In this document: in pieces, positions 10,453-20,699 of the stretch | How positions within the stretch are numbered: the stretch's first letter is position 1 | Layout of the letters: each line of letters opens with the position of its first letter | Source: Iris pallida | Lineage: Eukaryota > Streptophyta > Magnoliopsida > Asparagales > Iridaceae | NCBI GenBank assembly: GCA_029216955.1 | Contig: JANAVB010003999.1 | Coordinates: forward strand, 3,283,675 to 3,347,674 | Length of the DNA stretch: 64,000 nt | Reading direction: 5' to 3' | Translations under genes and position numbers: made by a program | The notes under the pieces: model-generated | Database searches by the model: none | What the model was told of the DNA's origin: nothing | The model's input: the letters and a program-made list of their open reading frames with translations, nothing else

Positions 10453-10594
10453 CTCCTGAGAGTTTACAATATCCAAGTTTCCCAAGAAATGATTTAGGTA
10501 ACCTTGCATAGCGACCTTTGCCCTGTCAGATATACATTGTTGTCTTCCAAGTGCGGGTCGAATAATTGGCAAGGCAGCACTAGAAGGAACGTTT
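10453..10594 (-). CDS. PLDZ: PLD zeta exon 4 (residues 139-186)
   Basis: The first base completes the split Lys codon; the exon then reads NVPSSAALPIIRPALGRQQ, MQGYLNHFLGNLDIVNSQE. The acceptor CAG is at 10597-10595 and the donor GTATGC begins at 10452. The block PSSAALP.IRP.LGRQQ and YLNHFLGNLDIVNS is strongly conserved in plant PLD zeta and covers the C-terminal helices of the PX domain. Copia-2 lies in the intron upstream and the LINE in the intron downstream. Confidence 0.93.
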
Positions 10595-10995
10595 CTGCAC
10601 AAGTAGTATAGATCTTTAGTTAGTGAAAGACATAAAAGAAGCAATATGGTATTTAATGTCCAGTCATACAATTCAAGGATACAATGACCTCAATGTAAGC
10701 TGTGATTGTACATATCAACTTACTCTTATCTACCCATTATGTCAAAGACAGTGACTTCGATCAATTATGTGTTAGGAATCCTATTTGCTATTTCCAATAA
10801 ACAATCCTTTAGTAGTCAGATATGAAAGTCAAAATAAAAGAATTAAATTAAGCATCAAGTGATCCGTATTCATAGGAACCTGTAAGTAAATCCAGACTTC
10901 AGGATGCAAGATGATATGAAAAAACCTGAATAATGGAGAAATAAGGCACGCAAGAGGTTGTGTAATAGGAGGATATGAAATTCAGTATAATGATA

Positions 10996-11123
10996 TGTAG
11001 AGATTTTTAAGTGATTATTATTGGAATAGAGACTACATATATATAGGAGAGGCTAGCCTCCTCTCCTATCATTCTAGGCAATGTGGGACTAAAGCCCAAT
11101 AATACTTAACACATATATCAACA
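10996..11123 (-). repeat. Copia-2 3' LTR
   Basis: 128 bp, TGTAGAG...CAACA, with copy at 16168-16295. Two differences from the other LTR are seen (GGAATAG against GAAATAG; CTCTCC against CTCTTC), about 1.6 percent, which suggests a fairly recent insertion. Confidence 0.95.
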
Positions 11124-11137
11124 CTCCCCCTCAAGAT
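11124..11137 (-). promoter_or_regulatory. Copia-2 polypurine tract
   Basis: On the minus strand ATCTTGAGGGGGAG lies immediately before the 3' LTR, the expected position and composition for the plus-strand priming tract. Confidence 0.85.
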
Positions 11138-11694
11138 GGGCGAAAGATATTCACTAAACCCATCTTGTCACATCCTCTCATCATGCTGGTAGAACTAAGC
11201 CCCTTTGTCAGTCCGTCTGCTACCTGATCTTTGGTTGGAACGTAGCCTAGCTCTAGTACTCCTTTCTCCAGCTTTTCTTTGATGAAGAATCTGTCAATCT
11301 CGATATGCTTGGTCCTATCATGCTGCACTGGATTGTTGGCAATACTAATAGCTGACTTGTTGTCACACCATAACTTCATCTTGACTCCCTGGTCCAGCTT
11401 TAGCTCCGTCAGCATATTCTTCAACCAAAATAGTTTTGTGACTCCCAAGGCCATAGCTCTATACTCTGCTTCAGCTGTTGATCTGGCCACCACTGACTGC
11501 TTCTTACTCCTCCACGAGACCAAGTTGCCTCCTGCAAATATGCAGTAGCCCGATGTGGATCTTCTGTCGTCAGCACAGCTAGTCCAGTCAGAATCACAAT
11601 AGCCCTCGATGCTTACATGATTATTTCTTCTGAAGATCAGTCCCTTCCCGGGGGCTCCCTTCAAGTACCTCAGAATCTGGTATACTGCGTCCAT
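11131..11694 (-). pseudogene. Copia-2 RNase H
   Basis: 187 codons from MDAVYQILRYLKGAPGKG. RNase H motifs include GYCDSDWTSCADDRRSTSGY, RSTAEAEYRAMA and LWCDNKSAISIANNP, ending in VADGLTKGL. All acidic catalytic positions appear present. It is out of frame with the RT because of a one-base loss in a CCCC run near 11697-11703 (the HDPxxxHMDAV region). Confidence 0.88.
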
Positions 11695-12920
11695 ATGACC
11701 CTTTCGGGGTCATGCATGTAGCGGCTCACTACACTGACCGCAAAGCTGATATCAGGTCGAGTGTGGCTCAAGTAGATCAACTTGTCCACCAATCTCTGGT
11801 ATCTATCCCGGTCAACTGGTTCTCCAGCTTCAGCATCCAGTTTGAACTTCTGGTCTATCGGTGTCGTAGCTGGTTTGCATCCCATCATCCCCGTTTCCGT
11901 AAGCAGGTCCAGTGCATACTTCCTTTGAGAAAGAACGATTCTCTCATTATCTCGAGCAATCTCAATCCCAATGAAGTATCGAAGAGGGCCAAGATCCTTC
12001 ACCTTGAACTCCTTGCCAAGCTTTCCTTTGAGTTGGACGATCGCTTGCTCATCATCGCCTGTGATAATCATATCATCTACATATACCGCAAGCATGGTGA
12101 TGTGGCCTCCACTTCGTCTGAAGAAGACAGTGTGATCAGCATTGATCTGCTGATATCCCATCCCTATCATTGCTCTCCTGAACCTGTCAAACCATGCTCG
12201 AGGAGACTGCTTCAGTCCATAGAGGGACTTTTTCAGTCTGCAGACCTTGCCTTCTGTCTGTTTAGTGCCGAATCCTGGTAGTATCTCCATGTACACCTCC
12301 TCCACTAGATCCCCATGAAGAAATGCATTCTTCACATCCAGTTGGTGTAGCTTCCACCCTCCATTGGCTGCCAGGGAGATCAAGGTCCTGACAGTGCTCA
12401 TCTTCGCCACTGGTGCAAAGGTCTCGTCATAGTCGATATCGTACGTCTGACTGTATCCTTTTGCCACCAGTCGAGCTTTATAGCGCTCAACCTGTACATC
12501 TGGATTCTGTTTTACAGTAAAAACCCATTTGCATCCGACTGCTCTTTTCCCTTCTGGCAGTCTCACCAGCTCCCAAGTGTGGTTCTTCTCAAGAGCTCCC
12601 AACTCCTCATGCATTGCCGCTTTCCACTTTGGATCATTCTTGGCAACCTGCCAATTGTTAGGTACAGTAATAATATCCAAAGATGCTATAAATGCTCCAT
12701 GAGAAGAAGAGATATGATCATAAGAAACAAACTTAGCAAGGTCCCAACCATATCTGTCCGAAGGATTTTCCGCATTACTGCGAGTAGTCCTTCGTGTAGG
12801 TAGTGGTATAGGAGAAGTAGGAGGAATGATATCACCTGAGGAGGGTGGTGGTGTAGATGAGGAGGATGGTGGTGTCTCAGGAGTTGGGACAGACGCATGC
12901 AAGGGACTTAGCACTGGCAC
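11670..12920 (-). pseudogene. Copia-2 reverse transcriptase
   Basis: 416 codons: a Pro/Ser/Thr-rich linker, then WKAAMHEELGALEKNHTWEL, GCKWVFTVKQNPDVQVERYK, DYDETFAPVAKMSTVRTL, LHQLDVKNAFLHGDL, KSLYGLKQSPRAWFDRF and the catalytic AVYVDDMIITG. The YVDD motif is intact. The upstream junction to integrase (about 12910-13000) is a frameshift. Confidence 0.9.
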
Positions 12921-14395
12921 TGTAGGTACTGGACCTGCAGTTTGCTTCTCTCTACTGCTGTAGGTAAGTAGCTCCTCCTGAACCGTAGGCCCTCCCTTTG
13001 TTCTGCTTCACCTTCATGTTTCTCCTCAACCGTGCCTCTATGCCATACTTCTAGATCGGTTACCACCAAGTTCTCCATCTCCTCCTCTCGTCTTATACTG
13101 GTAGTATTAGGCGTGTTGTGCGAAGTGCCCTCCTGAGTCGCTGAATAATATGGCTCATGCTCTCGGAAGTGGACATCCATACTAATGAACTTCTTCTTCT
13201 CTACTGGACTCCAGCACACATATTCCTTCTGAGTCGCTGAGTAGCCCACGAAGATGCACTTGACTGCTCTGGGGTCAAGTTTCCCAACTGATGGTCTGTT
13301 GTCTTTCACAAAGCACACACACCCGAATACCTTTAGTGGGAGTATCCCACTATTATTGTCTTGTAATACTTCGCATGGGGACTTCCATCCCAGGACTTTT
13401 GAAGGCATCATGTTGATAAGTTGAGCTGCTGTCAATACTGCATGTCCCCATAGATTTTGTGGGACATTCATGTCGATCATCATACTTCTTGCGGTCTCTA
13501 GAAGGTGTCGGTTCTTCCTTTCTGCTACTCCATTTTGTGCTGGAGTGTATGCACAGCTAGTCTGGTGTTGTATTCCGTGTGCTGACAGGTACTCTGCAAG
13601 TGTCCTGTTGGTGTACTCCGTTCCATTGTCAGACCTCAGTACCTTCACTACTGCATTGTACTGAATCTGGACATGTTTATGGAAGTCCCGAAATCAAGCA
13701 AATACTTCACTCTTATTTTTCATTAAATACAGCCAGGAGACACGAGATGCAAAATCAATAAAGAAGACAAAGTACTTATATTCATTCATAATGTTAGTAG
13801 CACATGGACCCCAAACATAAGAATGTACTACCTCAAAAACAAGAGAACTCTTATGACCAGTACCAACATATGAGCTTCTAGTAAGCTTTCCTAACTCGCA
13901 TGCATCACATACTAATTTTTGTTTATTTGATTTTGCATACATCTCTGGATACAACTTACTTAGAGTATCAAAAGAAGAATGTCCCATCCTCCTATGATGA
14001 AGTATCAAAGTATCTTCAGTCTTCTGCTGCAGCTCTCCCATTCCAGCCTTCTCTGCCATAGATATCAATGCTGAGTCCAATCCTTCCCGATCTAGGTACC
14101 ACAGTCCCTCATGCCAGGTGCCAGTCCCAAGTCTTCGTCCCGTCCCTTTCTCCTGGAAGATCACCTTAGGAATATCAAAAGAAACAGTGCATTTTAGTTG
14201 GAGAATTATAGAACTAATAGACAAGAGACTGACTAGAAAGGATGGAACATGTAACACATTGGATAATCTTACTGAACCTGTACAATTAACAGTACCCTTA
14301 CCGACCACTGGTTGAAAAGTGCCATCTGCAGTCTGAATGGTGTCTGCTGGTGCTAGGTGAGTGTATGAAGAAAACTCGCTAGCGTTCCCGGTCAC
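12908..14395 (-). pseudogene. Copia-2 protease end, pre-integrase finger and integrase
   Basis: Two blocks in one frame separated by a TGA at 13694-13696. The first has the HHCC finger (LILHHRRMGHSSFDTLSKL ... LVCDACELGK) and integrase Asp in VFFIDFASRVSWLYL. The second has VLRSDNGTEYTN, NGVAERKNRHLLE, LPLKVFGCVCFVKD and CIFVGYSATQKEYVCWSPVE. The DDE triad is present. The protease motif IIDSGASRHVTG lies at the upstream edge, directly after another TGA (14423-14425). Confidence 0.88.
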
Positions 14396-14422
14396 ATGTC
14401 GAGATGCTCCTGAGTCGATAAT

Positions 14423-15622
14423 TCAGTCTAACGTTTTAAGGGAAGACATAGATGCAAGAGCGAGTGACTCGTCAGTACCTTCTGATGGGTGAGCATACAT
14501 AGTGGCGTTGCCTCCAAAGAATGGGGTGGATGTCTCCTCTGCTCCGCTCCTCCTGTCTCCTTCGGTCGACGCTCTCTGCTTTCTCTCCAGCAGGTCCAGC
14601 AGTGCCTGATCCTCCTCAGTAAAGGTGCCACCAGCTCCTCCATTCCCTTCTGTCACCAGCAAGTTTGCCCGATAGCCTCCTCGGCCGCCTCGTCGGCCTC
14701 CTCGACCACGTCCACGTCCAATATATCCTCGTCCTCGTCCACCATCTGAGTCTCCCTCCTTAGGTGGTTTGGTACAAGCATATCGATGATGGTCCATCTC
14801 CCCGCAGTTATAGCACTGTCGATTGTGTTGTCAGAGCTCTCCCTTGGATCCTGTGTCGCCCGAGCTAGCAGCTGCTAGTACTGACTTTGCTTCGGGGGGA
14901 CCACATGTCCCTGTCTGTAATCTGATCCGCGTCTCCTCCTGGATCATGGCTGAGATAGCCTCCTCGAGACTAGGGATCTATGGTTGGACGAGGAGTAAGG
15001 CTGTCCTCTGTGCAAATGCTGCAGTCAGCCCTTTGAGGAATTTCATCGTCCTCTCCTGCAAACACACATGTCTCTCCTTGCACTTCGGGTCCCCGCAGCT
15101 TGCCCGTTTCGAGGAGTGATCATAATCCAGCCAGAGACGCTCCAACTCCGTAGCGTACTCCTGCACCGTTTTCTCCCCTTGTACGGTGTCATCGATCTCC
15201 CCTTTTATCTGGAAGATCCGTAGGTTGTTTCCCACGCCATCATAGGTTCTCCTCAACTTCTCCCATACGTCTTTCACCATCTCAATGCCATCTACTGTGG
15301 AAGCAATAGACTGGACTAAAGAATTGAGAAGCCAGATGTAAATCACCATATGAGTGGATTTTCACTCGTCGCGTCCTGTCGAGCCATCTTCCGGCTCTGT
15401 CTTCTCGTCCGTCAAGAATCCCTCCAGGTTCTTTCCTGCAAGGGTTCTTCTCACCCGCCGTGACCAACTCAGATAGGTGGTTGGTCCATCCAACTTCAGA
15501 TCGATGGAGGGTAGTTCCAACTTTGGCGGCGCTCGTGTCGTGCTATCACCAGCCGACACCTTTATCAACTTCATCAACGTCGCCACATCGTCAGCATCCA
15601 GCTTCTTGAGGATCGCCTCCAT
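14423..15622 (-). pseudogene. Copia-2 gag with four in-frame stops
   Basis: The frame starts MEAILKKLDADDVATLMKLI at 15622. Stops are at 15362-15364 (TGA), 14978-14980 (TAG), 14831-14833 (TGA) and, at the protease junction, 14423-14425 (TGA). Between them are typical copia gag blocks (LDGPTTYLSWSRRVRR, VKDVWEKLRRTYDG, EYATELERLWLDYD) and the nucleocapsid knuckle CYNCGEMDHHRYAC followed by a Gly/Arg-rich tail (RGRGRGGRRGGRGGY). The stop before IIDSGAS falls where the family has Trp. Confidence 0.85.
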
Positions 15623-15752
15623 CGATGCTTCTTCTCGATCACGTCACACTTGCTCCACGACTCACGCTTGTCCTCGTCGTCCTCTCCTAAATCCGAATAT
15701 GTCTGATTTTATCGGATCTAGGCATCATCGACATCTCCTTGAGAATCTCATA

Positions 15753-15900
15753 TGAGATAAATCTTCAAGAACGATGTTAGGCTTCCCTACACTGTAGGTG
15801 CCACAGATAAAATAAATCTCAAGTTTAGGCTTACCTACACCGTAGGTGCCACAGATGAGATAAATCTCAAGTTTAGGCTTACCTACACAGTAGGAGCCCT
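15753..15900 (-). repeat. Three 48-bp tandem repeats with a hairpin in the copia-2 leader
   Basis: Units repeat with period 48 (GTAGGTGCCACAGA at 15794 and 15842, degenerate GTAGGAGCC near 15890). The core ACCTACACCGTAGGT forms a 6-bp stem with a 3-base loop. The array sits in the leader just upstream of the gag start, like the 45-bp array in copia-1 but unrelated in sequence. Confidence 0.8.
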
Positions 15901-15919
15901 AAAAGTGGTGTACACGGAG

Positions 15920-16080
15920 GCACCCACGGCAGCAGCAGCGGCAGTAGCAGCCGCAGCAGCGGCGGCTGCAGCGGGAGCGCCGCAGCAGTGGCAGCGGCAC
16001 AGCCGCAGCGGTAGCGGCTCTGCAGCGGCTGCAGCGGCAGCGAAAGCAGCGGCACAGTAGCTGCAGCGGCAGCGTGGGGG
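15920..16080. repeat. GCA/GCG trinucleotide-rich leader of copia-2
   Basis: Irregular (GCAGCG)n-like repeat in the untranslated leader between the 5' LTR and the hairpin repeats. On the minus strand it is CTG/CGC rich. A simple-sequence origin by slippage is likely. Confidence 0.7.
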
Positions 16081-16154
16081 GGGGAAGGGAGGGCGAGGTT
16101 AGGGGTAGAATTTGTGTGAAAATGGTGGCTCTGACGGTATTCTAAGCAAGTTTA

Positions 16155-16167
16155 GGCTCTGATACCA
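16155..16167 (-). promoter_or_regulatory. Copia-2 primer binding site (tRNA-iMet)
   Basis: TGGTATCAGAGCC on the minus strand directly adjoins the 5' LTR with no spacer. It is complementary to the 3' end of plant initiator tRNA-Met. Confidence 0.92.
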
Positions 16168-16295
16168 TGTAGAGATTTTTAAGTGATTATTATTGAAATA
16201 GAGACTACATATATATAGGAGAGGCTAGCCTCCTCTTCTATCATTCTAGGCAATGTGGGACTAAAGCCCAATAATACTTAACACATATATCAACA
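16168..16295 (-). repeat. Copia-2 5' LTR
   Basis: 128 bp, ends TG/CA, directly next to the primer binding site. It contains ATGTGGGACTAAAGCCCAAT, also present in recognisable form in the copia-1 LTR. Confidence 0.95.
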
Positions 16296-16300
16296 TGATA

Positions 16301-17718
16301 TGATTCTTAATACATATCAATTCCTGATTCAGATATGGAAACCAAGTAAGACCAAAAGCTCAAAAGTGGAGTTTCTACCATACCCTTCAAAAATATCATA
16401 CAAGCTGCACTGGCTCCATGATGTCTCTAGTTTCTACCAAAATTTCAAGCTTAAAATACAATATGGTTAAACAATCTTCCAAATCACAATACAAAAGGAA
16501 AGAGAACACATAGGTCAGTTTCTTTTTACTTCTCAACAAAATGCCTCTGAGACTTGAGAATTGATCTCTCTCTCTGGAAGTTCCCAACAAATCTAATTCT
16601 CATGTTCGATTAAAAGCCAACATGCTGACTTCTTCAGGCTTTCACATGAAATCAGATCCTCACCAACCACCATCACTCCCAAGTCCCAAGACAGACTCAC
16701 AAGCATGCTCGCCCACACATACGTCCCTAAGGATCTCATTCTTTTGAATCACATGCCCATCCTCTAGCACAGAGTCTTTTCCCCCCCCTCCCCCCCACCC
16801 CACCCCCCCATCTCCACCCCCACCCCCCCACCCCCCCACCCCCACCCCACCCACACACACAAAAGAAAAACACGCACATGCACGAAGTATACCAAGCTGC
16901 AATGACTCCAATGCTACCAGAATACCGCACATTTTCCCCTTTATGGAGACTGATGACTAGCATAATCCAACTGGTGGAGGAAAAAGATATATGGATACAC
17001 GTATTTCTTCCGACTCCCTTAGAAGTTTCTTGATTCAAAAGGGTCCCATTTGATTAAAAAAAAAAAGGCATCCAACTGTAGGCATTCCCAAGTCACAACG
17101 CTGAATTTACGACTATTGCTATTTTCTGTTATATAAGTAGTGAAATTACAACTTGCAGTTTGTGACTTGTGATATCCTCTGAAAGGCTATCAATTGACTT
17201 GAAACTTGAGTTACATCCGACAGATATAAAGGTCAAATTTCATTTGAAATTATAATTAATCAAGAAAAGTAATTTGGAGGCAGATGAAGTTGAAGTTAAA
17301 AATTTATCTATGAAGATGTAAAATTGGTAATAGAGATTAAAGTAACTTTTAAATGAAAATTCAATGAGAAAACAAGATTTCATGTTCCATTTCTCTTTCT
17401 TTTGGTACACGAATGTTGAAAAAGTTAATAAGTTGTACTACATTCGATATTTCCCCTGGGGACAAAATCTTAGCTGAGATATGACGGCAGTTATGTAAAT
17501 AGGAATTCCACAACCATTGTTTAAGCTGCTGAGAGCATTGTGACTTCCTATGTTGCACGTATCCGTATTGTGTCCGTACCCATATCCGTGTCTGTATTAG
17601 TGTAACATAGGTGATTACACTGTACATATTTGAAAATGCTCATATCTCGTACTATATCATGTCCTTATGCAACATAGGTGACTGCACATGAAGGAGGGAA
17701 GAGGGAGGCAAAGCTCAC
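16301..17718. other. Intron 3 sequence beyond copia-2; poly-C tract
   Basis: No coding signal. At 16782-16860 there is an almost pure C tract with interspersed A (CCCCACCCC words), i.e. G-rich on the transcribed strand of PLD zeta. The remainder is ordinary AT-rich intron. Confidence 0.6.
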
Positions 17719-17840
17719 TTATTTCTAGAGGAAACATTTTCCTCGTGTTGTAAAGGAACAGCTTCATCATCAGCTTCTTCGTCATCATGTACAACTGTCG
17801 TATGCTCCCCTAGCCCAATATTTTGAAGCCACTCCTTAAC
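17719..17840 (-). CDS. PLDZ: PLD zeta exon 3 (residues 99-138 plus two bases)
   Basis: The exon encodes VKEWLQNIGLGEHTTVV followed by an acidic linker (HDDEEADDEAVPLQHEEN) and SSRN. The acceptor is an AAG (AG at 17842-17841) and the donor is GTGAGC from 17718. It leaves two bases (AA) that exon 4 completes to a Lys codon. The start VKEWLQN(I/L)G(I/L)G is a hallmark of plant PLD zeta; the acidic linker is the usual variable part. Confidence 0.88.
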
Positions 17841-18322
17841 CTTTATTTATATTGGATGAAAGAAAAGGAAATTAAAATTGCACGCATGTGATGAATGCAA
17901 GTCGGAAATTAAACAGTTTGATGGACGTCTCCGACATACATAGCTCACTAAGTTAATGAAAACATGATTATAATATTAAAGCAATGCAGTGATAAACAAA
18001 AATGTGAATAGCAGTAAAGCACTATTATTCTGGAAAAGGCACCTTCAATTAAAAAATAGGGATTAAAACAGGAAATGCCCACTTGCAAACATCAAAAACA
18101 TGTGCAGTTAGAACCATAGAACTTGGAAACACTAACCAAATATACAAAGAATACATGTTTGAATCAAAATTTAAGGGGGAAAATGTATTAGTCTGTTGTG
18201 TATGAAGGAAACATTAGGAATAAACCAGTTAAAATAACAACTGGAAATCATGAGTAACCAATCATAACTAAATAAAGGACTTCCAAAAACTGAAATAGAA
18301 AATGAATATAACCATAGCGCAC

Positions 18323-18424
18323 CTGTTCTTGTTTCTCATGAAATTCCTCAATAAAGGCTCGCTTCTTCAAAGAAAAATGCAGGTAGAAAACTTGTCTAGC
18401 TTTCTTCACCAGACGCCAGCTAAA
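18323..18424 (-). CDS. PLDZ: PLD zeta exon 2 (residues 65-98, PX domain)
   Basis: The exon is exactly 34 codons, FSWRLVKKARQVFYLHF to EEFHEKQEQ. The acceptor CAG is at 18427-18425 and the donor GTGCGC begins at 18322; both junctions are phase 0. The block carries the basic, aromatic PX core (WRLVKKARQVFYLHFSLKKRAF) that binds phosphoinositides in this family. Confidence 0.92.
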
Positions 18425-18702
18425 CTGGTGGATGTGGATAGAGGTGCACAAATTAATCAGGATAATGCTCTATTGACTGGCAAACTCAAACATGTTTATC
18501 ATGACCAATTGCTATACATACATATTGGTGATGCAGTATAATAATAGCATATGGAACAAAAACAGAAGAGAGAATCCCTGTTTAGCATCTAATGTTGACA
18601 AGTTAACAGAAAGGGAACTACAACTAGCATGGTCTTCGTTTGACGATGGCATGCACTAAACATGAAGAGAAATTGCTTGTTCGAACCAAGCAACAAGTTG
18701 TG

Positions 18703-18705
<3 letters not shown>

Positions 18706-18755
<50 letters not shown>

Positions 18756-18893
18756 CAATAATTTTATATTTATATATATATATATAACAATAATAATATA
18801 TATATATATATATTATTATTGTTATATATATATATATAAATATAAAATTATTGTTATATATATATTATTATTGTATATAACAATAATAATAAT

Positions 18894-18933
<40 letters not shown>

Positions 18934-18965
18934 AAAATAATAATAATAATATATATACACATATA
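18706..18965. repeat. TA/TAA microsatellite containing a perfect 108-bp palindrome
   Basis: (TA)n from about 18706 leads into 18751-18858, where the left 54 bases are the exact reverse complement of the right 54 (arms begin TATAACAATAATTTTATATT). Further AACAATAATAATAA and TA runs follow to about 18965. It lies in intron 1 of PLD zeta. Confidence 0.92.
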
Positions 18966-20118
18966 GGTGAAAGACGATGTGTCATATTGAGGAAGATACA
19001 GGTTCTTAACACAACACCACCGCAAGATACCAGATAATATGATACCCAGAGAGCATATTCCACTAGTTTGTGTACTGAAAGCAGTCATACTTTACAGCAG
19101 AAACAAGTGTAGGATAGTAATATGAGACATGCAGATGTGGTTCAGACCAAATCATAGCCAAGCTGTAAGAAGATACCTATGTGGTTTGAGGACTTCAGAA
19201 ATAGATAATAAGTTCAGAATAATATTTGAGTAGCCAACATGATATCGGAAACACGAACACCTATGTGGTTTATGACATGTATATATACTTATGGAGTGTA
19301 TGTGCTTCCTAAAATAAGGAGAACAAAAAGTTTAATTACGGCAATTCAGACAAACCAAAGGTCAGGAGTTGTAAGGAATCATTTAACTGGAGCAGATACT
19401 TTCTACTTCTTCGTACAGTAGTTACTCTTGCCTATGTAAGCTTTCCGTGTCAACTTATTAAATGCTTGGCTCATCTGTAACCATTGCACGGTCCGCCTTC
19501 ACTCAATCAGTGACGACCGCAGAAATTCTAAAGTTGGAAATTATGTTACTTTGCAAAACGATTGTTCCATGAGTATTAAATTACTCTGCAGAAGTTGATT
19601 CCCATAACAGATTTCTGAAAATCTCGGCGAAGCATAAAATTGAATAAACCCCATCAGCAACCCGGCATCCTTCATTTTTCTGCCATTTTGTAGTCCTATC
19701 TTGGAAGCACTGACACTCAAAAAATCAGTTTTGCCCACGTGTCGTGCCGTGTCCGACACTATACAATTGTCTCGTGGCAACAATAACGCCTCACATATCA
19801 CAAAGGACACGAATTTACGAAATTTTAAAGCAGCGCAACAGTTGGAATGAGAGGTGAACTTCTTCCATACTAACTGGACCAACCATGTAGCACTGTCATG
19901 TGGACCCCACCTTCTACAACACTGACAACACGCTGTGCCCCGTGCAAATTAATTAGAGCGCCAATTCAAATAAAAAACCCCAAACTGCTCACCAATCTCG
20001 AACCCTAATTCACACCTCCCACCGATGGTGCATTCGCATCAAAATCCAAGAAATTTACAAACTAGTCCAAGAAACAACAGAATGGCGAAGGAGGAAAAAA
20101 AAAAAAAAAAAGCACCAC

Positions 20119-20310
20119 CTGCTTGTACTGGAACTCGATGGTGTAGGAGAGCAGCATCGGCGATATGTCGCTCGCGTCGGGCCGGGACACCGACACGATC
20201 GTGGCGCTCGGCAGTTCCTCGAATATCCGGTCGGAAGCAGCGACCGGCTGTCCCGACGCCAGCTTCACGTACCGGTGTCCGCCTTCCGTTGTGAACTGGT
20301 CCGAAGACAT
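20119..20310 (-). CDS. PLDZ: PLD zeta exon 1 (start codon, residues 1-64)
   Basis: The ATG at 20310-20308 opens MSSDQFTTEGGHRYVKL, and the exon runs through RIFEELPSATIVSVSRPDA to IEFQYKQ. The block after residue 28 matches the beginning of the PX domain in plant PLD zeta. The exon ends in phase 0 at CAG, followed by donor GTGGTG (20118-20117). This ATG is chosen because the preceding N-terminal tail is short and variable in the family. Reading past the donor gives a low-complexity FFFFFF run, which confirms the exon end. Confidence 0.9.
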
Positions 20311-20398
20311 TGATCGATCGGAGAAGAAGAAGAGAAAATTAATGGTTTTTTTATTATTTTTCTTCCTTTTTTAAGGAATTGTAGTGGAACAAGAAAAC

Positions 20399-20405
20399 TT
20401 ATATG
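20399..20405 (-). promoter_or_regulatory. Candidate TATA box of PLD zeta
   Basis: On the minus strand the sequence CTCATATAAG lies about 90 bases before the ATG, followed by a CT-rich leader (TTCTCTTCTTCTTCTCC) typical of plant 5' UTRs. There is no transcript evidence, so this is only a plausible core promoter. Confidence 0.3.
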
Positions 20406-20699
20406 AGGAGGAAAAGGGAAGAGTGCAAATGAATGATTTTGGAAGTTGATACTTGTGAACTTTGTTAAGATGGTTACATAATTATATGATATTTATTATT
20501 TGTGGGGAATCTTTAGAGGTATTGTTCCTTTTTGGGTTCGGAATCGTTCCGGTGATGTTTGATATTATTTTACAGAAATCTCCCTCGAACTTTAAGTTAA
20601 ATACTTAAGATTCAGATATTTGAGTTGGATATTCTTTTGTGCCAAAAAGGGCAAAAAAAAATTAGAGAGAGCATTGCTTTTTGTTTAGAGGAAAGAGGA

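Larger units (their letters stand above)
10996..16295 (-). mobile_element. Copia-2: complete Ty1/copia retrotransposon, 5.3 kb
   Basis: Two 128-bp LTRs differ at two positions by eye, and the element is flanked by the 5-bp TSD TGATA (10991-10995, 16296-16300). The primer site TGGTATCAGAGCC abuts the right LTR and a purine tract abuts the left LTR, so transcription would run on the minus strand. Gag, protease, integrase, RT and RNase H are in the copia order. The gag-pol frame is broken by five in-frame stops and two frameshifts, so it is not autonomous. It sits in intron 3 of PLD zeta in gene-sense orientation. Confidence 0.95.
3062..20310 (-). other. PLDZ: Phospholipase D zeta (PX-PH type PLD) gene, 5' half: five exons and four complete introns
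   Basis: Five separated coding blocks join in frame through GT-AG introns to give 243 residues closely resembling the N-terminus of plant PLD zeta (PLDP) as I remember the family: a PX domain (about residues 28-195) and the start of the PH domain (after CCNDNWQK). The family hydrolyses phosphatidylcholine to phosphatidic acid in a phosphoinositide-dependent, Ca-independent way and acts in membrane trafficking, auxin response and phosphate starvation. Introns are 1694, 482, 7124 and 7220 bp; intron 5 runs off the left edge. Introns 3, 4 and 5 contain copia-2, the LINE plus a hAT MITE, and copia-1. The rest of the PH domain and both HKD catalytic motifs are not in the window. No stop or frameshift is seen in the exons, so the gene is probably functional. 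Paralogue (zeta-1 or zeta-2) cannot be assigned. Confidence 0.9.

Noticed and set aside
18640..19088. Ile/Tyr-rich frames over the TA repeat
   Set aside because: Translations of (TA)n and (TAA)n simple sequence inside an intron.
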